A stretch of 64,000 nucleotides of DNA from Robinsoniella peoriensis. Lineage in GTDB: Bacteria; Bacillota; Clostridia; Lachnospirales; Lachnospiraceae. The notes under the pieces were generated by a model. The model searched no databases. It saw only the letters and a list, made by a program, of their open reading frames with translations, and was not told the DNA's origin. The stretch is taken from contig NZ_JTGN01000002.1 of the NCBI RefSeq assembly GCF_000797495.1, forward strand, positions 248,001-312,000. The letters are read 5' to 3'. Position numbers and translations under genes: made by a program. This document shows positions 15,620 to 24,876 of the stretch, in pieces; position 1 is the first letter of the stretch, and the number at the start of each line of letters is the position of its first letter.

Positions 15620-16798
15620 TTAGTTTGTTGATACGAAACTCTTGTCTATAGTTATAACACATTGGTATCGTTTATCCAAGTGGGTTATTTGGGAGATGAT
15701 TTCAAGCTGTATGTCGCTTTGCTGTTTTGGGCTGTATTCATGGGGGATGACCAGGTCAAAGATAAGATTAATCTGATTTTTACCTTCTACCACACGAAAA
15801 TCATGAAAGGAGAGCCGGTCATCGATACTGGTTATAACAATGTCGACTTCCTGTTTCAGTTTTTGAATCCGGCTGTTCTTCGTTTCGATGGGATCCATGT
15901 GAATGACCAGGAAGATCCCAAGCTTTTTGCCGACTTCCCGCTCCGCCTTATCAATAACTTCATGAGAGGATTCAACATCCACGTCATTTGGAACCTCAGC
16001 ATGAATGGATGCCATGCTGCGTCCCGGACCGTAGTTATGGATAATTAAGTCGTGGCTTCCTGCAATCCCGTCGTAGCTTTCCACCATTTCCGTGATATCC
16101 TTATACAACTGGGGATCGGCAGGTTCTCCGATCAGTGGTTTTAACGTATCTTTGGCAATGCCGATTCCTGCCCAGATTACAATACCGGCAACCAGGATTC
16201 CAACATAACCGTCGATGTTGATATGGAAAATGCCAAATACAAGAATCGAAACAATCGTAACGGAGGTAGTGATAACATCCCCCATGGAATCTGTGGCGGC
16301 CGCCATCATAACAGTAGAATTTATCCGTTTACCAAGTTTTTTATTAAAAAAGCCCAGCCAAAGCTTTACGCCTATGGATAAAACCAGGATTACCAGGGAA
16401 GTCACCTGGAATGAAATTTCCTCCGGGTTAAATATTTTACCAAAAGAATCCTTGAAAAAAGTAAATCCTACCTCAATGACTAAAAATGAAACAATCAGAG
16501 CAGCAATATATTCAATGCGCCCATGTCCAAAAGGATGATCCTGGTCTGCAGGTTTGCTCGCCATTTTAACGCCGATCAGACTTATAATAGAAGAACCGGC
16601 ATCGGAAAGGTTGTTAAATGCATCTGCCATAACCGATACACTGTGCAGACCGATTCCAACGACAAGTTTCACGATGAATAACAGCACATTACAGAAAATG
16701 CCTACGATACCGGCTAAGGTTCCGTATGCGGTCCGTACCATAATATTATCGGTGTCCTGAGGATTTTTAATAAAAGTTTTTACAAGTAAATTTGTCAT
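15620..16798 (-). CDS. cation diffusion facilitator family transporter
   Basis: About 392 residues. A six-helix CDF transporter that exchanges a divalent metal (Zn, Mn, Fe, Co or Cd) for protons. Helix II carries ADAFNNLSDA and the cytoplasmic loop DHPFGHGRIEY, which together supply the conserved Asp/His metal-binding positions; helix V has AAATDSMGDV. The C-terminal cytoplasmic domain (about 215-300) has the alpha-beta fold of CDF proteins (GPGRSMASIHAEVP), extended by another 90 residues after a basic segment. I start at ATG 16798; a TTG at 16810 is also in frame and neither has a strong ribosome site. A perfect 14-bp palindrome GCAGGCATGCCTGC (16819-16832) sits just upstream and could be an operator or hairpin. 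Metal specificity is not readable. Confidence 0.9.
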   Translation of the reverse strand: MTNLLVKTFIKNPQDTDNIMVRTAYGTLAGIVGIFCNVLLFIVKLVVGIGLHSVSVMADAFNNLSDAGSSIISLIGVKMASKPADQDHPFGHGRIEYIAALIVSFLVIEVGFTFFKDSFGKIFNPEEISFQVTSLVILVLSIGVKLWLGFFNKKLGKRINSTVMMAAATDSMGDVITTSVTIVSILVFGIFHINIDGYVGILVAGIVIWAGIGIAKDTLKPLIGEPADPQLYKDITEMVESYDGIAGSHDLIIHNYGPGRSMASIHAEVPNDVDVESSHEVIDKAEREVGKKLGIFLVIHMDPIETKNSRIQKLKQEVDIVITSIDDRLSFHDFRVVEGKNQINLIFDLVIPHEYSPKQQSDIQLEIISQITHLDKRYQCVITIDKSFVSTN

Positions 16799-16988
16799 TA
16801 TTATACCCAATGCTCACTGCAGGCATGCCTGCCCTTTCTATTTCTTAAAATTATTGCTGTTTTATTCCTGCTTTATTTACAGCAGCTTAAATCTGTGTAT
16901 GATTATACTACTTTTCCCCTGAAATGTGTTGTAAAATCGCCAAAAAAGTACTTTAAAAAAATTTTTTAAAAAAAATTAAAAAAAGTAC

Positions 16989-17017
16989 TTGCTTTTTTGG
17001 AAAAGGTAATATATAAT
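16989..17017 (+). promoter_or_regulatory. promoter of tRNA-Gln
   Basis: TTGCTT (16989-16994), 17-bp spacer, TATAAT (17012-17017), 20 bp before the mature tRNA. The upstream DNA is very A/T rich with A-tracts (16955-16985), like an UP element. Confidence 0.65.
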
Positions 17018-17036
17018 ACATCGTGTTGTAACACAT

Positions 17037-17108
17037 TGGGCTATCGCCAAACGGTAAGGCAACGGACTCTGACTCCGTCATTTCAAGGTTCGAATCCTTG
17101 TAGCCCAG
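17037..17108 (+). tRNA. tRNA-Gln (anticodon CTG)
   Basis: A full cloverleaf: acceptor stem TGGGCTA/TAGCCCA, D-arm with AACGGTAAGGC, anticodon stem ACGGA/TCCGT around the loop CTCTGAC (anticodon CTG reading CAG), T-arm AAGGTTCGAATCCTT, discriminator G. The CCA end is not encoded. It stands alone rather than in a cluster. The next gene starts 77 bp downstream with only a weak AAAGG-CAG-CCTTTTT hairpin between, so partial co-transcription with the thioesterase is possible. Confidence 0.95.
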
Positions 17109-17184
17109 CTATTTACAGGTTGTCTTTGATGAAGCTTTTCAGAGGTTCATTGAAAGGCAGCCTTTTTGGTTTTGGAGGCAGATT

Positions 17185-17898
17185 ATGAGTTATCAGTTTG
17201 ACAGCAGGGTGCGCTACAGTGAGATTGGAATGGATCAGAAACTGACGCTGAATGCGATTGTAAATTATTTTCAGGACAGCAGTACTTTCCATTCTGAAGA
17301 GGTCGGACTTGGTTTGAAGAATCTGACGAAGCGAAACCGGGTATGGGTGCTCTCTTCGTGGCAGATTGTGGTGGACAGGTATCCCGAACTTGGAGAAAAG
17401 ATCACTGTGCAGACATGGCCGTATGATTTTAAGGGATTTTATGGAAGCAGAAACTTTGCCCTTGCAGACGAAAATGGAAAAAGAATAGCATATGCCAACT
17501 CTCTTTGGATATTTGTGGATACAGAGACCGGTCATCCGGCTAAGATCAGCGAGGCTGAGTCGGACGGATATCAACTGGAGGAAAAACTTTCTATGGATTA
17601 TGCCCCAAGGAAGATTCCGGTACCTGCAGAATGTGAACAGCGGGAACCCTTTCCGGTGCTGAGATGCCACCTGGATACTAACCGCCATGTGAATAACGGA
17701 CAATATATACAGATGGCTGAGGAATATCTCCCGGAAGCATTCATGGTACATCAGGTTCGGGTGGAATATAAAAAATCTGCAGTTCTTCATGACCTGATTA
17801 TTCCCAGAGTTCATGCAGAGGAAGGGCGTATTACAACGGCTCTTTGTGATGAAGAAGAAAAGCCTTATGCTATCGTAGAATTTACCGCACAGGCGTAA
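17185..17898 (+). CDS. acyl-ACP thioesterase (FatA-type double hotdog)
   Basis: A 237-residue thioesterase that releases free fatty acids from acyl carrier protein. It has two hotdog repeats: residues about 1-130 ([40 protein letters not shown]) and about 145-237. The second carries [12 protein letters not shown] near 166-177, the motif with the catalytic Asn/His positions of plant and bacterial FAT enzymes. Length fits the short bacterial family. GGAGG lies 8 bp before the ATG. It is closely followed by cvfB (about 16 bp), so they form an operon. Confidence 0.9.
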   Translation: MSYQFDSRVRYSEIGMDQKLTLNAIVNYFQDSSTFHSEEVGLGLKNLTKRNRVWVLSSWQIVVDRYPELGEKITVQTWPYDFKGFYGSRNFALADENGKRIAYANSLWIFVDTETGHPAKISEAESDGYQLEEKLSMDYAPRKIPVPAECEQREPFPVLRCHLDTNRHVNNGQYIQMAEEYLPEAFMVHQVRVEYKKSAVLHDLIIPRVHAEEGRITTALCDEEEKPYAIVEFTAQA

Positions 17899-17913
17899 TA
17901 TATGGAGGAAGAA

Positions 17914-18750
17914 ATGCTGGAATTAGGAAAAAAGCAGGAATTAGAAGTTGTTAAACAGGTGGATTTTGGAATTTATCTGGGAGATGGTACCAGTACGGAA
18001 GAACGGGTGCTGCTTCCGAGAAAAGAAGTTCCAAAGGATATAAAGACAGGAGACCGTCTGACCGTTTTTTTATATAAAGATTCAAAAGACAGGCTGATCG
18101 CGACCACCAGGGAACCAATGCTGGAACTTGGAGGGCTGGCTGTCCTGAACGTAAAAGAAGTAGGGAAGATCGGAGCATTTTTAGACTGGGGACTGGAAAA
18201 AGACCTTTTGCTCCCGTTTAAAGAACAGACCAGAAGGGTACGCCAGGGTGAAGAGTGGCTGGTTACTCTTTATATAGATAAGAGCAGCAGATTATGTGCA
18301 ACTATGAATGTATATGAAGCACTGTGTACGGATTCTCCTTATAAGAAAGACGATCATGTCATCGGAGTGGTCTATGAGATCAGTGAAGAATTTGGTGTAT
18401 TTGTTGCAGTTGACCATAAATATTCAGCTTTAATTCCGAAAAAAGACGCAGCAGGAAATTATCAGGTGGGTGACAGCATTGAAGCCCGGGTAACGGCTGT
18501 GAAAGAAGACGGAAAACTGGATTTGAGCACCAGGGAAAAAGCATATCTTCAGATGGATGAGGATGCTGAGAATATCATGAGTGTTATAGAAGAGTTTTCG
18601 GGTGTTCTGCCATTTACGGACAAAGCATCCCCGGAAGTGATCAAGCGCGAATTCGGACTGAGCAAAAATGCATTCAAGCGGGGCGTGGGCAGACTTTTAA
18701 AAGAAGGCCGTATTGAAATTACCGAAAAATCAATCCGCAAGGTTCAGTAA
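17914..18750 (+). CDS. cvfB: S1-domain RNA-binding protein, CvfB/YitL family
   Basis: A 278-residue protein with three S1-like OB domains (about 1-65, 70-135 and 140-210) and a C-terminal winged helix (about 215-278, with KASPEVIKREFGLSKNAFKR). CvfB binds RNA and in staphylococci influences virulence-gene expression; the general role is RNA binding. The frame opens at ATG 17902, but that ATG overlaps the ribosome site GGAGG (17904-17908), so the start is ATG 17914, which gives the normal MLELGKKQELEV N-terminus. It follows the thioesterase in the same operon. Confidence 0.88.
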   Translation: MLELGKKQELEVVKQVDFGIYLGDGTSTEERVLLPRKEVPKDIKTGDRLTVFLYKDSKDRLIATTREPMLELGGLAVLNVKEVGKIGAFLDWGLEKDLLLPFKEQTRRVRQGEEWLVTLYIDKSSRLCATMNVYEALCTDSPYKKDDHVIGVVYEISEEFGVFVAVDHKYSALIPKKDAAGNYQVGDSIEARVTAVKEDGKLDLSTREKAYLQMDEDAENIMSVIEEFSGVLPFTDKASPEVIKREFGLSKNAFKRGVGRLLKEGRIEITEKSIRKVQ

Positions 18751-18798
18751 TAAAATTGCACAGGAAATAATAAAATAGATGAAGCAGGAGGAAAAGAC

Positions 18799-19173
18799 AT
18801 GAAAACAGCAATCAGCACAGACAAAGCACCGGCAGCAATCGGGCCTTATTCACAGGCAATTGAAGTGAATGGAATGATCTATACATCCGGCGTGATTCCG
18901 GTAGTACCGGCTACGGGTGTGATTCCGGAAGGTGTGGAAGCACAGGCAGAGCAGGCAATTGGAAACCTGGCAGCTTTACTGGAAGCAGCGGGAACATCAA
19001 CGGCACAGGTGATTAAGACAACGGTATTTATCAAAGACATGAATGACTTTGGCAAGATCAATGAAATTTATGCAAAATATTTTACCGGAACTTATCCGGC
19101 ACGTTCCTGTGTGGAAGTTGCAAGATTACCGAAGGACGTTCTGATTGAAATCGAAGCAGTTGCAGTGAAATAA
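18799..19173 (+). CDS. ridA: RidA family reactive intermediate deaminase
   Basis: A 124-residue YjgF/YER057c/UK114 protein that hydrolyses reactive enamine/imine intermediates such as 2-aminoacrylate to ketoacids and ammonia, protecting PLP enzymes. Key features: IGPYSQAIEVNGMIYTSG near 13-31, the active-site Arg in YPARSCVEVARLPKDV near 101-116, and the terminal Glu in IEIEAVA. GCAGGAGG precedes the ATG by about 9 bp. Serine dehydratase genes, whose reaction generates aminoacrylate, are present 29 kb away; this link is metabolic inference only. Confidence 0.94.
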   Translation: MKTAISTDKAPAAIGPYSQAIEVNGMIYTSGVIPVVPATGVIPEGVEAQAEQAIGNLAALLEAAGTSTAQVIKTTVFIKDMNDFGKINEIYAKYFTGTYPARSCVEVARLPKDVLIEIEAVAVK

Positions 19174-19183
19174 TAAATAATAT

Positions 19184-19212
19184 TTGATTTTAATCCACAA
19201 GTAGTTTATAGT
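19184..19212 (+). promoter_or_regulatory. probable promoter of the 77-residue gene
   Basis: TTGATT (19184-19189), 17-bp spacer, TATAGT (19207-19212), about 58 bp before the ATG at 19271. Confidence 0.5.
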
Positions 19213-19270
19213 AATATGTGGAGACATTTAATTGTAAATACAATATAGTGATTGGAAAGGAGAGCTGGGG

Positions 19271-19504
19271 ATGAAAGTACAGAATATAACCAACATTGAA
19301 AAATTTTTTGAGGTAGTAGACAGCTGCAGCGGTAAAGTGGAATTGGTAACAGGTGAAGGTGACAGACTGAATCTGAAATCAAAACTTTCCCAATACGTAT
19401 CTATGGCGAACATATTTTCAAATGGCGAGATTCCGGAATTGGAAATCGTAGCATATGAAAAAGATGATATCGACAAGTTAATCTCATTTATGGTTAATAA
19501 CTAA
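19271..19504 (+). CDS. small conserved protein of unknown function
   Basis: A 77-residue acidic protein, MKVQNITNIEKFFEVVDSCS at the start, with predicted mixed alpha/beta structure and no signal peptide, membrane helix or Cys cluster. It has its own promoter, a good ribosome site (AAAGGAGAGC) and a terminator immediately after the stop, which together argue that it is a real gene. Proteins of this kind occur in Lachnospiraceae and are sometimes mislabelled as polya polymerase; I see no nucleotidyltransferase motif. The segment KVELVTGEGDRLNLKSKLSQ suggests a small beta-hairpin plus helix. Confidence 0.7.
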   Translation: MKVQNITNIEKFFEVVDSCSGKVELVTGEGDRLNLKSKLSQYVSMANIFSNGEIPELEIVAYEKDDIDKLISFMVNN

Positions 19505-19513
19505 GATTTGCAG

Positions 19514-19541
19514 AGCTGTCTCCAATGGGGGCAGCTTTTTT
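19514..19541 (+). terminator. intrinsic terminator
   Basis: AGCTGTCTCC and GGGGGCAGCT form an imperfect stem around AAT, followed by six T residues. It closes the 77-residue gene. Confidence 0.75.
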
Positions 19542-19566
19542 AAATTGGATTTTTATAGAATGTTTA

Positions 19567-19595
19567 TTGTTATTGCAGGCATTATTTGATATAAT
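19567..19595 (+). promoter_or_regulatory. probable promoter of the methyltransferase-CPBP operon
   Basis: TTGTTA (19567-19572), 17-bp spacer, TATAAT (19590-19595), about 54 bp before the TTG start. Confidence 0.55.
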
Positions 19596-19648
19596 GACCA
19601 AAAGAGTAAATAATAAATTTATCAGCAATTAAGAAAAGGAGAAAAATT

Positions 19649-20263
19649 TTGGATTCATTAGACTATTATGAGCGATATGCAGGCGTATATTATGAGAACA
19701 CAGTAGATCTTGACATGCACGGGGTACTGGACAAGTTTCTTTCTTACCTCCCTGAGAATGCAGAAGTATTAGACCTTGGCTGCGGGTCCGGCAGGGACAG
19801 CCTTTATCTGGAAGAAATGGGCTGTTATGTAACTCCTCTGGATGGATCAGAAGAAATGTGTAAGCTGGCAGAGATTAACACTGACAAAGAAGTCTTACAT
19901 ATGACTTTTGAGGAGATGGAATTTGATGAGGTGTTTGACGGAATCTGGGCATGTGCTTCTTTGCTTCATGTGGAAGAAAAAGATATGGACCGCATTATGG
20001 GGAAAGTTATCCAGGCGCTAAATCCGGGAGGAATCCTGTATGCTTCATTTCGCTATGGTGAATCTGAAGAATTCCGTAACCAGCGTTTATTTCATGACTA
20101 TACAGAAGATTCGCTGTATCGCATGTTAAAACGTCAGAGAGGAATTAAGATTATAGAGATCTGGAAGACGGAGGATGCAAGAAACAGTCATCCGGATACA
20201 GAGTGGATTAATGTATTGGTAAAGAAAAAAGTGACTGAATCAGGCGAGGACTTATATGAATAA
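19649..20263 (+). CDS. class I SAM-dependent methyltransferase
   Basis: A 204-residue Rossmann-fold methyltransferase. Motif I VLDLGCGSGRDSLYLEEMG lies near 40-58, the acidic ribose-binding residue is in PLDGSEEMCKLA near 65, and the post-II strand is GIWACASLLHVEEKDM near 100. The substrate is not readable. The start is a TTG at 19649, seven bases after AAAGGAG; the next in-frame ATG (residue 22) would remove the N-terminal helix DYYERYAGVYYE that this family uses. The stop overlaps the start of the CPBP protease gene by eight bases, so translation is probably coupled. Confidence 0.85.
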   Translation: MDSLDYYERYAGVYYENTVDLDMHGVLDKFLSYLPENAEVLDLGCGSGRDSLYLEEMGCYVTPLDGSEEMCKLAEINTDKEVLHMTFEEMEFDEVFDGIWACASLLHVEEKDMDRIMGKVIQALNPGGILYASFRYGESEEFRNQRLFHDYTEDSLYRMLKRQRGIKIIEIWKTEDARNSHPDTEWINVLVKKKVTESGEDLYE

Positions 20264-21227
20264 AATTAAAAATATTAACCGGCTGTTCCTGGGAATGGTG
20301 ATTTTTGCTTTTCTGTTTTCCTATGGTATCGGATTTTTTGTAACAGGACTTGGTACAGAGATGGCTATGATCTTAGGGCAGCTGATGTATTTAATTCCAA
20401 TCTTGTTTTATATTGTTGTAATGCGTGTACCTGTAAAAGAGGAAATTCCATTCAGGAAAATTAAATGGTCTACAGCATGTATGGTTGTTTTGTTTGTCAT
20501 TCTGCTGATGCCGCTGGTTTCATTTTTAAATTTATTTTCCATGCTGTTTGTAACAAACCATGTCAATGCCAGTGCTCAGGAACTCAATACCAATCCTTTT
20601 TTGGTGAATCTGCTTCTGGTTGGTGTAATGCCGGCAGTTTCAGAAGAATTTATGTTCCGCGGGGTATTTTATGGCAGCTACCGAAGGAAGAATCATGTAC
20701 AGGGAGCAGTTATGTGCGGATTGATCTTTGGTATGGCACATTTAAATGTGAATCAGTTTCTATATGCGTTCGTAGCAGGATTTGCATTCTGCCTTCTTAT
20801 GGAGGCTACCGGAAGCATACTGGCGCCTATGCTGGCGCATTTTATTATTGATGCATGGAGTGTAGTGGTACTGGAACTGCAGAAGGTACTGGTACAGGCT
20901 GTTCCGCAGGTGTCGGATACAATTCAGAGCGGGAGTCTGTCATCTGATTATATTATAACAGCCCTTCAGGGAGTGGCAGTTGCTGCAGTGATCTGCACAG
21001 CCCTGGCGGGATGTGTGCTTGTCTGGATCAGTAAGCACTGCAATCGGGATATCCATTTTATTTCGATTTTCCGGAATGCATTCAAAAGAAGAGAACCGGA
21101 AATGTCTTGCATTACTGTTAATGGCGAACTGCAGGCTGCAGAACAGAATGATAACAGAAGATTAATTACACCATGCTTTGTTATTGGTGCCCTTATCTGT
21201 ATTGTTCAGATGATTATAATTGGTTAA
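20256..21227 (+). CDS. CPBP family intramembrane glutamic endopeptidase
   Basis: A 323-residue membrane protein with about eight helices. The Abi/CAAX (CPBP) core has EEFMFRG near 129-135, FGMAHLN near 162 and HFIIDAW near 197, the Glu and His residues of the active site. Family roles include prenyl-protein processing and bacteriocin self-immunity; the substrate here is unknown. The C-terminal part carries one extra membrane helix pair (AVAAVICTALAGCVLVWIS and the last 20 residues) separated by a soluble loop. It overlaps the methyltransferase gene by 8 bp. No bacteriocin gene is nearby. Confidence 0.87.
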   Translation: MNKIKNINRLFLGMVIFAFLFSYGIGFFVTGLGTEMAMILGQLMYLIPILFYIVVMRVPVKEEIPFRKIKWSTACMVVLFVILLMPLVSFLNLFSMLFVTNHVNASAQELNTNPFLVNLLLVGVMPAVSEEFMFRGVFYGSYRRKNHVQGAVMCGLIFGMAHLNVNQFLYAFVAGFAFCLLMEATGSILAPMLAHFIIDAWSVVVLELQKVLVQAVPQVSDTIQSGSLSSDYIITALQGVAVAAVICTALAGCVLVWISKHCNRDIHFISIFRNAFKRREPEMSCITVNGELQAAEQNDNRRLITPCFVIGALICIVQMIIIG

Positions 21228-21256
21228 AAAGGATAAAGTAAACAGGAACTATCTTT

Positions 21257-21310
21257 GAACGTGTTTGGAGACATTTCAGTGTATTGCGTGAAGTGTTTTC
21301 AGGCACGTTC
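21257..21310. repeat. dispersed inverted-repeat element, copy D
   Basis: GAACGTGTTTGGA at the left pairs with TTTCAGGCACGTTC at the right, with wobble pairs, spanning 54 bp between the CPBP gene and dnaE. The ends match the other copies (compare AGAGCGTGTTTGAAA). It would form a hairpin in the dnaE leader. Confidence 0.6.
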
Positions 21311-21326
21311 TGGAATTGAGGTATAG

Positions 21327-24300
21327 ATGAATTTTACACATTTACACGTCCATACAGAATACAGTCTGCTGGATGGATCGAATAAGATAAAAGAATATGT
21401 AGCAAGAGTCAAAGAATTGGGAATGAACAGTGCGGCGATTACAGACCATGGGGTTATGTACGGCGTCATCGATTTTTACCGGGCGGCAAAAGAGGCAGGA
21501 ATTAATCCGGTGATCGGCTGTGAGGTATATGTTGCACCCAACTCCAGATTTGATAAAGAAGCGGCCGGGGGAGATGACAGATATTATCACCTGGTCCTTT
21601 TAGCTGAAAACAACCAGGGTTACAGTAACCTGATGAAGATTGTATCCAAAGGATTTGTAGAAGGATTTTATTATAAACCCCGTGTGGATATGGAAGTTCT
21701 GGAAACTTACAGTGAAGGAATAATAGCTCTTAGCGCCTGCCTGGCAGGAGAAGTGCAGAAGTATCTTGTGCGTGGAATGTATGAGGATGCAAAAAAAGCG
21801 GCTCTTCGGTATGAGGGCATATTTGGAAAAGGGAATTACTTCCTGGAGTTACAGGATCACGGGATTCCGGAACAGAAGATGGTAAATCCCCAGCTGCTGC
21901 GCATGAGCAAAGAATTGGATATCGGGCTGGTAGCCACAAACGATGTTCACTATACTTATGCAGAGGATGAATCTCCCCATGATATTCTGCTTTGTATTCA
22001 GACTGCAAAGAAACTGGATGACGAAGACCGTATGCGCTATGAGGGAGGACAGTATTATGTCAAATCCCCGGAGGAAATGTCAAACTTATTTCCGTATGCG
22101 CCGGAGGCATTGGAAAATACACAAAAAATTGCAGACCGCTGCCATGTGGAAATTGAGTTCGGTGTAACAAAACTTCCCAAATATGATGTACCGGATGGAT
22201 ATTCCTCCTGGGAATACCTGAACAAGCTCTGTTTTGATGGTATGGATGAACGTTATCAACCGGTAACGGATGATTTGCGGTCACGTCTGGAATATGAACT
22301 TGGAATTATTAAGGAAATGGGATATGTGGATTATTTCCTGATAGTCTGGGATTTTATTAAATACGCTAAAGATCATGATATTATCGTGGGACCGGGACGT
22401 GGCTCGGCAGCAGGAAGCCTTGTTTCCTATACACTGGGGATTACTACCCTGGATCCTATTAAATACAGCCTGCTGTTTGAACGTTTTCTGAATCCCGAAC
22501 GTGTATCCATGCCCGATATCGACGTGGACTTCTGTTTCGAAAGAAGGCAGGAAGTAATTGATTATGTAGTGGAGAAATACGGAAAAGACCGTGTTGTACA
22601 GATTGTTACCTTTGGTACTATGGCTGCAAGAGGTGTTATCCGCGATGTGGGCCGTGTTATGGATCTGCCTTATGCAATGGTGGATTCCATTGCGAAAATG
22701 ATACCGAATGAGTTAAACATTACCATAGATAAAGCGCTGATCATGAATGGGGAAATGAAAAGCCTCTATGAATCTGATTCACAGGTCAAGACGCTGATTG
22801 ATATGTCAAAAAGGCTGGAAGGACTGCCGCGGCACACCTCCATGCATGCTGCCGGAGTTGTTATCAGCCAGAAGTCTGTGGATGAATATGTTCCCCTTTC
22901 CAGGGCATCTGACGGTTCCATTACCACCCAGTTTACGATGACCACCCTGGAAGAACTTGGGCTGCTGAAGATGGATTTCCTTGGGCTTCGAACTCTGACT
23001 GTAATACAGAATGCGGTTCGTCTGGCAGAAAAGAGCACTGGAATCTGCCTGGATATGGAAAAAATAGATTATAACGATAAAGAAGTGCTGGATTCCATCG
23101 GAACCGGAAGAACAGACGGTGTGTTCCAGTTGGAAAGCGCCGGAATGAAGAGCTTTATGAAAGAATTGAAGCCGCAGAGTCTGGAAGACATTATCGCAGG
23201 AATATCCCTGTACCGTCCGGGTCCTATGGATTTTATACCACAGTATATCCGTGGTAAGAATAATCCGGAGAGCATCACCTATGACTGCCCTCAGCTGGAA
23301 GCAATCCTGGAGCCCACATACGGCTGTATTGTATATCAGGAACAGGTTATGCAGATTGTTCGGGATCTGGGAGGATATACACTTGGGCGAAGCGATCTGC
23401 TGCGCCGTGCCATGTCTAAGAAAAAGGCATCGGTTATGGAAAAAGAGCGCCAGAATTTCGTGTATGGAAATGAAGAGGAAGGCGTTGCCGGCTGTATCAA
23501 TAATGGTATCGATGAAAAAGTTGCAAATAAAATATACGATGATATGATCGATTTTGCCAAGTATGCATTTAATAAATCCCATGCGGCGGCATACGGTGTG
23601 GTATCTTATCAGACAGCATATCTGAAATATTACTATCCGGTTGAATTTATGGCGGCGCTTATGACGTCTGTCATTGATAATCCCACCAAAGTATCAGAAT
23701 ATATCCTGACCTGCCGCCAGATGGGAATCGATATTCTGCCCCCGGATATCAATGTAGGGGAAAGTGCGTTTTCAGCAGATGGAAAATCCATCCGATACGG
23801 ACTGTCTGCCATTAAAAGTGTTGGAAAACCGGTTATTGAGGCAATTGTATCCGAACGTGTCCAGAGAGGATCCTATAAGTCTCTAAAAGATTTTATTGAG
23901 CGGTTATCCGGTAAAGAGGTTAATAAGCGGACAATAGAAAGCTTTATTAAAGCGGGCGCACTGGACGGACTGGGAGGAACCAGAAAGCAGTTCATGATGA
24001 TTTACGTACAGATCATGGACAGTGTCAATCAGGAACGGAAATATTCCCTATCCGGACAGATGTCTCTGTTTGATCTTGTAAGCGAGGAAGAAAAAAAAGA
24101 ATTCGAAATCCGTCTGCCGGACGTAGGAGAATATGAAAAAGAGCAGCTGCTCAGTTTTGAAAAGGAAGTTCTGGGCGTGTATATCAGCGGTCATCCGCTT
24201 CAGGAATATGAAGAAAGATGGCGTAAAAATATCTCCCAGGTAACATCAGATTTCATGATTGATGAGGAAATTGGAGTAACAAAGGTAGCAGATGGTATAA

Positions 24301-24797
24301 AAGCCATAATCGGAGGAATGATTATCAGTAAAACGATAAAACACACCAGAACGAATAAAACAATGGCATTTATTACCATAGAAGATCTGGTGGGTACCGT
24401 GGAAGTGGTAATTTTTCCTAAGGATTATGAGAAGTTCAAGGATCTTCTTGTTGAAGACAGTAAAGTATTTGTAAAAGGAAGGGTTTCTACCGAAGACGAC
24501 AAACCCAGCAAACTGATCTGTGAAAAGATCTGGGAATTTGAAGAAGCACCAAGGGAACTCTGGATACAATTTGAAGATAAAGAAACTTTTGTGAAGTCAG
24601 AAGAGACACTCTATGGACTGCTGCGCCAGTCTGATGGGAAAGATGCCGTGGTCATATATGTGCGAAATCCAAAGTCTGTTAAGAGGCTGGAACGCAACTG
24701 GTCAGTACGGATTGAAGAGCAGCTTTTACGGAAACTTGCTGAAAATTTTGGGGGGAATAACGTAAAAGTTGTAGAAAAGAGTATTGAAAAGTTGTAG
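21327..24797 (+). CDS. dnaE: DNA polymerase III alpha subunit (DnaE)
   Basis: A 1156-residue C-family polymerase. The N-terminal PHP domain (about 1-210) starts FTHLHVHTEYSLLDG with the metal-binding His pair. The palm has GPGRGSAAGSLVSY near 355 and the catalytic PDIDVDFC near 395, with a third Asp region later. Then come the thumb, fingers, tandem HhH (NKRTIESFIKAGALDGLGG) and an OB domain near 985-1060 (GMIISKTIKHTRTNKTMAFI). No proofreading exonuclease insert is present, so this is DnaE rather than PolC. A second replicative polymerase, PolC, would be expected elsewhere in a Firmicute. The start follows GAGGTATAG, a weak ribosome site. Confidence 0.96.
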   Translation: MNFTHLHVHTEYSLLDGSNKIKEYVARVKELGMNSAAITDHGVMYGVIDFYRAAKEAGINPVIGCEVYVAPNSRFDKEAAGGDDRYYHLVLLAENNQGYSNLMKIVSKGFVEGFYYKPRVDMEVLETYSEGIIALSACLAGEVQKYLVRGMYEDAKKAALRYEGIFGKGNYFLELQDHGIPEQKMVNPQLLRMSKELDIGLVATNDVHYTYAEDESPHDILLCIQTAKKLDDEDRMRYEGGQYYVKSPEEMSNLFPYAPEALENTQKIADRCHVEIEFGVTKLPKYDVPDGYSSWEYLNKLCFDGMDERYQPVTDDLRSRLEYELGIIKEMGYVDYFLIVWDFIKYAKDHDIIVGPGRGSAAGSLVSYTLGITTLDPIKYSLLFERFLNPERVSMPDIDVDFCFERRQEVIDYVVEKYGKDRVVQIVTFGTMAARGVIRDVGRVMDLPYAMVDSIAKMIPNELNITIDKALIMNGEMKSLYESDSQVKTLIDMSKRLEGLPRHTSMHAAGVVISQKSVDEYVPLSRASDGSITTQFTMTTLEELGLLKMDFLGLRTLTVIQNAVRLAEKSTGICLDMEKIDYNDKEVLDSIGTGRTDGVFQLESAGMKSFMKELKPQSLEDIIAGISLYRPGPMDFIPQYIRGKNNPESITYDCPQLEAILEPTYGCIVYQEQVMQIVRDLGGYTLGRSDLLRRAMSKKKASVMEKERQNFVYGNEEEGVAGCINNGIDEKVANKIYDDMIDFAKYAFNKSHAAAYGVVSYQTAYLKYYYPVEFMAALMTSVIDNPTKVSEYILTCRQMGIDILPPDINVGESAFSADGKSIRYGLSAIKSVGKPVIEAIVSERVQRGSYKSLKDFIERLSGKEVNKRTIESFIKAGALDGLGGTRKQFMMIYVQIMDSVNQERKYSLSGQMSLFDLVSEEEKKEFEIRLPDVGEYEKEQLLSFEKEVLGVYISGHPLQEYEERWRKNISQVTSDFMIDEEIGVTKVADGIKAIIGGMIISKTIKHTRTNKTMAFITIEDLVGTVEVVIFPKDYEKFKDLLVEDSKVFVKGRVSTEDDKPSKLICEKIWEFEEAPRELWIQFEDKETFVKSEETLYGLLRQSDGKDAVVIYVRNPKSVKRLERNWSVRIEEQLLRKLAENFGGNNVKVVEKSIEKL

Positions 24798-24876
24798 AAA
24801 ATGAATTAGAATGTTTAGGATGAGGAAATTGTATATAAATGAATTAAGGTGAACCTAAAATGAAGGAGGCACAAAA

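Noticed and set aside
20256..21227. Bacteriocin immunity cassette around the CPBP protease
   Set aside because: No small cationic or double-glycine leader peptide gene or exporter is adjacent; the operon partner is a methyltransferase.
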